47,500 nucleotides of DNA, taken from positions 24,738,092 through 24,785,591 of the forward strand of contig NC_135554.1 in NCBI RefSeq assembly GCF_964340395.1, given 5' to 3'. Shown in pieces: positions 39,409-47,500 of the stretch. The DNA comes from Glandiceps talaboti (Eukaryota > Hemichordata > Enteropneusta > Spengelidae). The position numbers were made by a program, and so were the translations under genes. The first letter of the stretch is position 1, and each line of letters opens with the position of its first letter. The notes beneath the pieces are model-generated. The model had not been told where the DNA came from. It ran no database searches and saw nothing but the letters and a program-made list of their open reading frames with translations.

Positions 39409-41374
39409 ACAATTGTCTTGAAGAATCATCTTGATTTTGTGTAGTAACTGTACGTGAGACACAGTTACGTAAGCAAGCAATTAGGTTTCCTTTAACGACA
39501 CTTTTTATTTGGCACACCCCACCTTCCTTCGATGTACATATTCACAAAATCCCAACTCCGTTGAACCAAATGGCGCTAGAATGTTTCCGTTGTCATTGAA
39601 CTTGGCTATACATGTCCACAAAGCAGTATTTCTTTGGTCAAAGATACTGGAATTAACTTCACTCCACTGAGTAAGTATCTGCTAGACGTCCAAAACAAAA
39701 GGACACAGATTGAACTTGGTAGTACATACGCAACATGTCGCAGTATACAATTGGAACAGTCAACCAGAAGGTTATTGTGATCCGGATCCCGGTAAATGCA
39801 CAGTAAATTGCTGGCTCCTTATTTATGCTTCGACTCGGATGACGTGCACCTAGCTACCACAATCTTCTTGTTTCTAGATCCATCGGTAGACCATGACGGC
39901 AAAGGACTGTGAATTGAGTTACTCAATCAAAGAAAGTGTAAAGCGACAGAAATCCAGTATGAAGTCACAGTCTGTGATGCTGAACAGGGACAATAGAAGT
40001 GGCAGCATTGACGTTCTCACTCCAACGTCTATGGTTGCAGGGATTTAACCCGCAGTCAACAAAATGTCCGGATACATGATGTCCTTCTTTTCTCCATCTA
40101 TGCACGTGTATCGCGAGAATTGAGATGAGTTAGTGCATGGATGTATTAGTGAATACATCCATGGTTAGTGTGAGTGGTGTATATGTACTGCACAACTGTG
40201 GGCTGTGTTGATTTACAGTCACTACGTTGTGTAATTAACGCATTTTGAATCGTGTAATATATTATAACATCCCTATGGAGATCCCGTGGACTATTCTATC
40301 ACTGAATATATGGATAGGGCCATACCATTGCCTGAGGGGCAACTGTAAGAACAATACAGCCCTACGTTGCCGAATGAATTAATCAACACTCGGTTGTGAA
40401 ATATGAAGTGCTAAATTCAATTTGTAACTGTTTCATGCAAGTAATATGGCTACATGATCTCCGACAGCCGATAGTTTTATTTTCCAACAGGTTATTATGG
40501 TTAGCTGCCGATGGATCACAGGGAGCATAAGATCGACAATTTGATTATTTTATGATGGAATGTCTGTTGTTTTCTCTCTTTCCCTGGTTATTTGAATCAA
40601 TAAAGATAATAGTGTTTAGTTTTCTTTTCCTACTGAATATTCACTCTCTTTGACTGAATAAAACCATTCTTTCTTTCCTCACAAAAACTAACCTACCTAA
40701 TAATTACCAAGGTATCAGTAGCACTGACACTTTACTTTCGTCTTAACGTCGTTAATTCGCAGTGTCGCGGAAGAAATAGCAGCTTTGGTTTGCGAGAATG
40801 CTGTGTTCATGTTTTTGGTTTTTTGCTTAGTCTGGTTTCAAGGTCCTATCGGGCCCTACCCCTTCACAAATAGAATAGTCCACTGCGAACTCTTAGTGCG
40901 TGTACGTTCAGGTGTGGCATAATTAGTGTTCCCAAAATTGCATTGGCCACAGTGTCATGTTTATACATGTATAAATCTCCGATTGTTCATACCGACACTA
41001 ATTAACTTTTTGAGCTAAGAATAGAGACCACAAAAAAACAAAATAAAAACAATGGTCGGAATTTTATTTTCTTCTTCTTTTACATTAAAAAAAAAATACT
41101 TCGACCCCATGATAAGAAACTCGTCGGTCACATTACTTCCATGAGAGTTTGATAGGATGTAACAACAGTAAATGAAGACAGTTATTATAGTTACGTAGAC
41201 AAGCCCGTTGGACTATACTGTTATAGTCTAAAAAGACCTAGTTGCTCTCTGGAATACTGGAAAAGTAACCACAGATGAAAGTGTACACGGATATAGAAGT
41301 AAATTGTTACTATTTTACCTGTTTGCATGCAATAAAATGTTTTGGGTCGAGGGCTTAAACTAGGGTTATCGGAA
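39409..41374. other. 5' flank of HHIPL gene
   Basis: Upstream of the HHIPL start on the minus strand and before any recognised plus-strand feature. No exon, repeat family or clear core promoter motif recognised. Confidence 0.45.
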
Positions 41375-41459
<85 letters not shown>

Positions 41460-41524
41460 TAGATAGATAGACAGACAGAGGGGAGGAGGGAGTAGGGGCG
41501 AGGGGAGAGAGTGAGAGAGAGATA

Positions 41525-41563
<39 letters not shown>
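41375..41563. repeat. (CAGA)n, (GATA) and (TG)n tracts
   Basis: (CAGA)n at 41375-41478 with three GATA units, a purine-rich spacer, then (TG)n at 41527-41563. Confidence 0.95.
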
Positions 41564-41564
<1 letters not shown>

Positions 41565-41708
41565 ATGCATGTCTGATGTTTTTGTTTGTTTCTAAAATCC
41601 CCACTAGAATATGTCTAATTGGTCCTTGTCTCATAGGCAGTCTTTTCACAAAGGTTCATCTCAACAACAAACCACAAAGGTTCATCTAAATATATCTATT
41701 TTTTATAG

Positions 41709-41932
41709 ACAACCAGGGCTGCAGGGTTGGAAATAACCTCCACCAAACTCAGAGTCCCGGGCTCGTCGGTGGATGTGAGAGAACTCGGTATAACGATAAC
41801 TGTTTAGCGGCTTCGGTGTCAGATTTATCACTTAGATGTAGAATGTGTAGCAAAAGAGATATTGAGACTGTAAAAATACGTCGCCGAGGGCGTCAATATC
41901 ATCCTATCCCTTTACTTGCTTGTGGAAAGTGA
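41709..41932 (+). other. Unassigned cysteine-rich open frame after a good splice acceptor
   Basis: After ...ctattttttatag at 41708 an open frame of 74 codons runs to TGA at 41930-41932, with no early ATG. It contains six cysteines (NQGCRVG, GGCERT, NDNCLA, LRCRMCSKRD, LLACGK) and a basic stretch (IRRRGRQYHP). The preceding pyrimidine-rich tract and the Cys spacing make a terminal exon possible. I do not recognise the family, and no other exon of such a gene is evident. Confidence 0.35.
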
Positions 41933-42169
41933 CGTCAAGACCATACACTGCAGTCCCTGGTGGTCTTTCAGTCACTCAAAGGAGATATGTGAATAAATTG
42001 ATCTACGTTGGAGTGTGTGTCATCAGAATTTCACGAAACGCTGAGTATGGTAATTTCAACCAATTATGGAAGTTCTCAAGATGGTGCTGTGACCGGAAAA
42101 GTGCTCTATGTCTATCACTTTTTTTCAGCTGAAACCTTTTGAAGCATGTTTTCTTTAAATACTAGTCTT

Positions 42170-42795
42170 TAACCAGATGTAAACTGAATGCCTTCCGCAA
42201 GGGCAAAGTTTTGAGATTGTTGTTCCTACAGACAATTGTTGGAATACAACAGAACATATGTAATACTTTAAGTTATTTTTTCTCATTGATTGCTATTTGC
42301 TCATTGCTGTTAGTGATCTCCTGGCCAACCACAACATGTACTGTGACATTTGTTGAGAATGTAAAAAAAAATAAAAAATAAGCGCATCGTCGTTCCACTT
42401 TAGACAACATTGCCTGATGAGAAACTACTATGTATTTTTTTCCTTTTTAGTGGCCTACAAAAATATGCCAATAATTTATTAAAACTAAAAGCTACATCAA
42501 TAATATTTTCAGGACAAGTGCGCTTATCAAATTATATTGAATTTGAAGTCTGCATTCTTGAGATATAGCCTAATTACCGAAAACCATTAATTATGTAAAT
42601 TGCTCATTAATATTCACGGGATTTTTACCAAAACCTAATCAAGTCTTGCCATTACCCTACGAAATACGTCTTTAAAATTTCTATTGAATTGAGCAAGCCG
42701 TTATGGAGAAAACGATGACACAGACAGACAGACAGACACACAGACACACAGACTTCGACCCATAAATATATCTCTTCCTTACGGAAGAAAAAATG
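42170..42795 (-). mobile_element. Dispersed repeat family B, copy 2
   Basis: Reverse orientation to 20017-21380. The right end CTTCCTTACGGAAG with a (CAGA/CACA)n run, then GGTAATGGCAAGACTTGATT on the complementary strand, matches the start of copy 1. The left end AAACTGAATGCCTTCCGCAA matches the end of copy 1. The interior is shorter and unrelated, as in non-autonomous elements of one family. Confidence 0.7.
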
Positions 42796-43396
42796 GTGGG
42801 AAATAGAGAGAAATGAAAGCTTTGTCGTATGATTTCATTAGATATGGGCAAACAAACAATTGTTTTACCTCAACATTTCTTCACACAACTTTATTTCATC
42901 GGTAGCTCCAGATAAGTTATTATATAACCACAGATAATCCCCTAGTTCTCTGCGTCTGAGCATGCTCAGTCTGGATTGCAAGTTCCCTATTGTCTGATAT
43001 CGCTCGTTATGTCAAATCCGTAAGTCAGAGTTCATGATCTAATGTGGTTGTCAAGCAACTGCCAGGAAAACATTACGAGTGACATGCACAAAACAGCAAC
43101 AGCATGCAGTATAATAAATACAACTTCAATAACCTTGATTGTCTCTAAGTTATCAAAAATAATAGATTTCTTTTTCTGCTGACGTATTCTCACCCTTTAC
43201 ATAAAGACTCGAATATACATTAACACGTTGTCACTCGACAAATATAGCAATGACTGGCATCATATCAAAACCGCGATCACACGTTACAGTTTAACATATT
43301 TTTCTTCTTATATAGATCGGTTACCAGTACATATTTCAATATTAAACATCCAGTCATCCAGTCCCAAGAGACTAATAACTTCAACGTAAAGCTTCA

Positions 43397-43469
43397 ATGA
43401 TGCAAAAGATGGTTCTGTCTGTGTGTCTGTTGGTTGTCGTACTGAGTGTAAAATATACATCTACAACAA
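43397..43469 (+). CDS. Gene 4 exon 1: signal peptide (third 73-nt paralogous first exon)
   Basis: ATG at 43397, donor gtaagt at 43470, exactly 73 nt, leaving in phase 1. MMQKMVLSVCLLVVVLSV then KYTSTT: a typical secretory signal. Length and phase equal those of the first exons of genes 2 and 3, so this is probably another member of the same small surface-protein family. Downstream exons are uncertain. Confidence 0.65.
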
Positions 43470-43549
43470 GTAAGTCCAGTTATGGAAAAATCCAACGTTG
43501 TTAAGTTTGAAGTGCTGGAAAAAAATTCCTTTCGTCATTTACCAGTGGG

Positions 43550-43550
<1 letters not shown>

Positions 43551-43642
<92 letters not shown>
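43551..43642. repeat. (GT)n microsatellite
   Basis: Long GT run with one CTGTCT interruption, 80 bases downstream of the gene 4 signal exon. Confidence 0.95.
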
Positions 43643-43645
<3 letters not shown>

Positions 43646-44219
43646 CATTTGAATACATTAATTTTTCAGCCGCTAGAGTACTTCTAGAATTGCACCGGGT
43701 TTTGTTTTCGTTCGGTTTTAGGCTATCACTCGTGTATTTTTTATTTATCTAGGTGCATATGTCACTGATTTCACATATTCTACATCTACACAATCAAATC
43801 GATAAATAATACATTTCTTACAGTAAAGCCTTCCTCCTCCTACTGTTACTGTTCTGGTGTTCATTTAAAAATAGATATTTACCTAATACTCGTAGACGTC
43901 GTGGACCTAAACACGACGTAAAACTGCTTCCTGATTATTGTGTATTTTATAGGCGGTAACGTTGTGATCGAAACACGTGAATGACTTTTTGCGCTTAGTC
44001 GGTAAATAATCCCATTATAATGTTGTAATTGGATGTGTTAGTTACCATGTAGAGCGCATGCGCTATGTTCCAATTATGGGTGATAGAGACAGACAAACAA
44101 ACAGACAGGCTTGAGGCTTAAAAAACACTTAGTCATTTATTTCAAGTTTACAACAGTGTAGGCCCTTCGAGAACTACCTCTTGATACAGATATCATTTTT
44201 GTAAATCGTATCTTGTTAC

Positions 44220-46272
44220 TTTTTTTTTTCTTCTTTTTTTTTAAGTTTTTTATTTCGAGAGAGACAAATTACATCAACACAATTGCAAAAAATAACACAT
44301 GGCACCAATGAGAGCATCTAAAATAAGTTTTAAAAAAAGGTACAATGCAGAGGTAGGGAACAAAAATTCATTTAAACTTCAAAATTGTCCCATTTCGCAT
44401 AAAACTTCGGGAGACAGTCTTTTCTTTTGGCAATATGGCATTCAATCCTTTTTGCAAGTCTTACATTTAATTTCACAATATTAAAGGATGGTATAGTTTT
44501 TGATAACTTACATTCATAAATGGTCTTTTTTGTTATCAATATAATGTGGTTCAACAGTTGTGAAAAGGACTTGTCGCCTAAAAGAATCTGTTTGGCTGAC
44601 AACGATGATGGAATTTGTAGGGCCACGCCCCACAGTGTCAAGAGACTGCGCCAAATAATGGTAGTACATTCGCATTCCACAAATAAATGAATAAGGGTTT
44701 CGTCCGTTAGGTTACAAAACGTACAGTGACTACTATTAACTCTAGGTGGATTCATGTGGTGAAGAATAGTATTTGTATACAAAATATTGTGGTTTATCTG
44801 CCATTGAAATTCCTGTAATTTTGACTCTATAGTAACTTTAAAAGGCAGTAAAAAGTAATGGACCCAATCATTGTTGCAAATATCGAGAAAGCCAGAAAAG
44901 AAAAGCTTGCTTTTCGGAGGAATGAAATAATCTCCTGTTATACGTTTTCTAATAGTTTTGACTTGACACGTTTCAAGTGGAACCAATTTTCCCTTGGAGA
45001 TAAAACTAATCGGTCTTTCTGGCCTAATGAGCACTGGACTACCTCTTTTCCAAAGAAAAGGGATTGCATGCAGAATTCCTCTCCAGAAGAGAAAGTGATT
45101 AAGATTACATCCTAAGGAATTAAGGTTGTCCCAGTCTTTTAACTGATTTTCATCATTAAAAATATCTGCTATATATACAATACCTTTCTTATATAAAAAA
45201 GAAATGAAAACTGACTTATTATTAATGAGAATATCTGAATTGTTCCACAAAATTTGTTCTGAGACACAGAGCGTACTACAGGAGTTAACTTCACTCCAAA
45301 AAACAAGCATTTCGTGGTAAAATTTTGACAGTGCAATTGGAAGTAATTTAACCTTGTAATTGCACCGAAAAACAAGCTTACCCCCAAGTGGCTTTAAAAA
45401 GAAATTTGCAAGTAACTTCCATTGATGTTTAATTTCTTCTGAAATGAAACGCTTTATCCAAGAAATTCTAAAAGCTTTGTAAAGGGCAAAAATGTCAATC
45501 ATTCCAAAACCACCGTCTTTAATATCACCAATTAAAGAATTTCTACTAACTTTGTCTGGGCCCTTCCAGATAAATCTGTGGATTGCTCTATTAATAGCTT
45601 TGATGTCACCCATCTTGATATGAATCATATTGAACAAATAAATAAACTTTGGAATAACAAGGGTTTTCACAATAAGAGTTTTTCCTATCAACGTCAGTCC
45701 TCTACAACTCCATAGGTTGAGCAGGCCGTTCATGGACTTGAAGGAACCTGAAATATTTTCCTGATAAGCCCTAATCGAGCTATAGGAAAAGAAGATGCCG
45801 ACAATCTTTACAGGCGATTTCGGCCAATTAATACCAAGTGGCTCCTCAACTCTAAAACTCCAGCTACCCAGCCACATGTCCTCTGTTTTACTTTTATTTA
45901 TTGAAAGACCTGAAGAGAAGGGCTAAAAGATTGGAAGCCGATGTTTCATCGGCGAGGAAACAAGTCAAATCGTCAGCAAAGGCAGAGTTTTTGATATCCT
46001 CGCCCCAAACCTTGATACCGTTAATAGCATTACTTTGCTGAATAGAGACCAATAGCACTTCTAAAGCAATAATAAAAAGGGCAGGGGAGAGAGGGTCGCC
46101 TTGGCGGACTCCTCTCTTAATATCAAAATAACCAGTACTTCGTCCCCGATTCATCACACAACTAGAGGGATTGGAGTAGAGAGTGCGAATCCAATTTTGG
46201 AGTGAGGGGCCAAATTCAAATTTACTAAGCGATGTTAAAAGAAAGTCCCACTCCAGACTATCAAACTTTTTT
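44220..46272 (-). mobile_element. 5'-truncated LINE, L1/Tx1-like, in gene 4 intron 1
   Basis: On the minus strand it begins inside the reverse-transcriptase domain (FDSLEWDFLLTSL), continues with GVRQGDPLSPALFIIALEVL and the catalytic FADDL, then a -1/+1 frameshift near 45885 just before SGLSINKSKTEDMWLG. It then has one long frame (45877-44372, 501 codons) holding the thumb region (RGLTLIGKTLIVKTL, FIWKG) and the zf-RVT-type motif CTFCNLTDETLIHLFVEC. It ends in an A-rich tail (44220-44244 on the complement). Target-site duplications are not clear. The zinc-knuckle C-terminus and overall style point to the L1/Tx1 group. The element is 5' truncated and frameshifted, so it is inactive. Confidence 0.85.
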
Positions 46273-46349
46273 GTCTTTCAACTGTACATTTACTTTAACA
46301 TGTAAGTGCAATTGATATAACTATATCTTACCATTAGAACTATCTACAG

Positions 46350-46498
46350 CAATACAACCAAGATCGAGTTGTATGGAAAGTGTAGTCTTCAAAATTGAAC
46401 CAATCACCAGGTTTTTTCCCTTTGAGTGTACCGCGTTAGTGGAATCTTCATTGAAAATAGTTTTCACATGCATGGATGTATCAATAATTTTGAGACAA
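46350..46498 (+). CDS. Gene 4 candidate exon 2: divergent CUB-like half domain
   Basis: Acceptor ctatctacag at 46349, donor gtaagt at 46499, 149 nt, phase 1 to 0. This is the phase pattern of the first CUB-half exon in genes 2 and 3 (143 nt). The translation has a Cys at residue 8 (Cys 7 in gene 3) and SSLKIVFTCMDVSIILRQ near the end, loosely parallel to CTLVLTAPSNYDTIVLE of gene 3. No CUB hallmark is present in this half, so the support is phase, length and position rather than sequence. Confidence 0.4.
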
Positions 46499-46789
46499 GT
46501 AAGTTACAGTGTATCACTCTCACTAATAAGTCACCAGCCTCCACAAGGCTGTTGTGTTTGGTAAACAAATCATGAGCGGAGATTTGATATCAAAATTTTT
46601 TGACTATTACATAAAATGTTATCACCTATACAATGTTGCAATGCCAGTCTCAAAATAATACTAAAGACTCAATACGTCTGCCCTCTGGCACTATACTGAC
46701 TGGCGTTTTGAAAGGAAACATTCCCCAAGTAAAGTTTGGTTCATTGACAATGAAGGCGGGTAGACTACACTTTCCACACACCCCTGATC

Positions 46790-46917
46790 TTGGTTGTAAA
46801 ATCATTCCAGCTTGCACAATATGCAGTGATTTACCATGTGCATATCATATCTATATGTATACCAGACAAATCCTGTGTAACTGTGGACATGTTTTAAATG
46901 TTTACACAAACTTCTAA
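46790..46917 (+). pseudogene. Possible remnant of an LDLa-like exon of gene 4
   Basis: After the acceptor attccag at 46789 the phase-1 frame reads ACTICSDLPC, then QILCNCGHV, to TAA. ILCNC resembles the LLCNC/LVCDC centre of the LDLa modules in genes 3 and 2, but the D-E-x-x-C end is absent. The same frame is open upstream to 46633. No second CUB half is visible in front of it. Confidence 0.2.
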
Positions 46918-47256
46918 TTTATAGTCACTAATTATATAAGTTTACCTTTTGTTGCCATGATAACATTGTTACCAGGCTACAATCTGTAGAACATGCACCG
47001 ACCTTGCCCAGTTTCCGATTCACGTTACCTATATCAAATACCAAAATTACTGATAAACCAAATTTGACACCACACCTTTGCAAATATGACAGATGTCATT
47101 ATTTTATCTAGTGACGCCAGTATGTATGACATGTCAAATAAAAGAATTACTGACTAACGTTACATATCGGTAATATGCAAATCCCTGGGTGAAAACTCAA
47201 AAGCACATGCGTTTCGACAGAAAATCCTCATCAGACCGACATCTAATTAATCCAAC

Positions 47257-47329
47257 ATGGTTTCCAAGAAGTGCATGCTTGTAGCGCTGTTCACAGTACT
47301 ACAGAGTGTTCAAATCGTATTTTCAACTT
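47257..47329 (+). CDS. Gene 5 exon 1: signal peptide (fourth 73-nt paralogous first exon)
   Basis: ATG at 47257, donor gtgagt at 47330, exactly 73 nt, leaving in phase 1. MVSKKCMLVALFTVLQSV then QIVFST. The rest of the gene lies beyond the window. Confidence 0.65.
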
Positions 47330-47500
47330 GTGAGTATACTTCACCTCGAGCTTTGGTAGTTGGCCATTTTGGCTTGTAAAAACTTCTTTCACTCAAAATT
47401 GTTTAAATTTGTACAATTTTGTGTTTTCGTTGTCGACTTTCATTTGATATTCAACTTATAAACACTTGTTTTATTTGGTTTGAAAGTACATATAAGTATA

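Noticed and set aside
44299-44484. Plus-strand frame of 61 residues and other plus-strand frames across 44300-45400
   Set aside because: They are antisense shadows of the LINE reverse-transcriptase frame.

Overview
This window is nuclear DNA from an intron-rich animal. Coding exons are short, nearly all flanked by canonical GT-AG sites, and encode extracellular modules typical of metazoans (C-type lectin, EGF, CUB, LDL-receptor class A, a hedgehog-interacting-protein-like propeller). Introns are AT-rich and full of microsatellites, fold-back elements and LINE fragments. The content fits an invertebrate bilaterian, for example a hemichordate, amphioxus or lophotrochozoan. The sequence alone does not settle the species.

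Layout. (1) 104-11512, + strand: the 3' part of a type I membrane lectin gene. It has the end of one C-type lectin domain (CTLD), a second complete short-form CTLD, then twelve EGF-type exons alternating strictly between a 4-cysteine half-EGF with a Thr/Glu/Pro tail and a normal 6-cysteine EGF, then a transmembrane and short cytoplasmic exon. The sixteen exons join in one open frame of 714 complete codons plus stop. (2) 15988-24876, + strand: a signal peptide / CUB / LDLa / hydrophobic-tail gene that seems to have lost the exon for the second half of its CUB domain; a large palindrome sits in the corresponding intron. (3) 29522-33439, + strand: an intact paralogue, five exons, 224 aa. (4) 34751-39408, - strand: a seven-exon HHIP-like gene, 636 aa, with a folate-receptor-like domain, a six-bladed propeller domain and a hydrophobic C-terminus. 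(5) 43397 onward and 47257 onward, + strand: two more 73-nt signal-peptide exons of the type found in genes 2 and 3. The first of these two genes has a 2-kb LINE in its first intron and a possible divergent CUB exon at 46350-46498.

The spaces between exons hold at least two inverted dispersed repeat families with two copies each here, three compact fold-back elements, a 1.3-kb element with terminal inverted repeats, two LINE fragments and more than twenty microsatellites. Several microsatellites run right up to splice acceptors of the EGF exons.

The main biological themes are local gene and exon duplication of secreted or cell-surface recognition proteins: tandem amplification of an EGF exon pair inside gene 1, and tandem duplication of a small CUB/LDLa surface-protein gene. 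I found no prokaryote-type system, CRISPR array or RNA gene. All exon joins are inferred from sequence and reading phase, with no transcript evidence.
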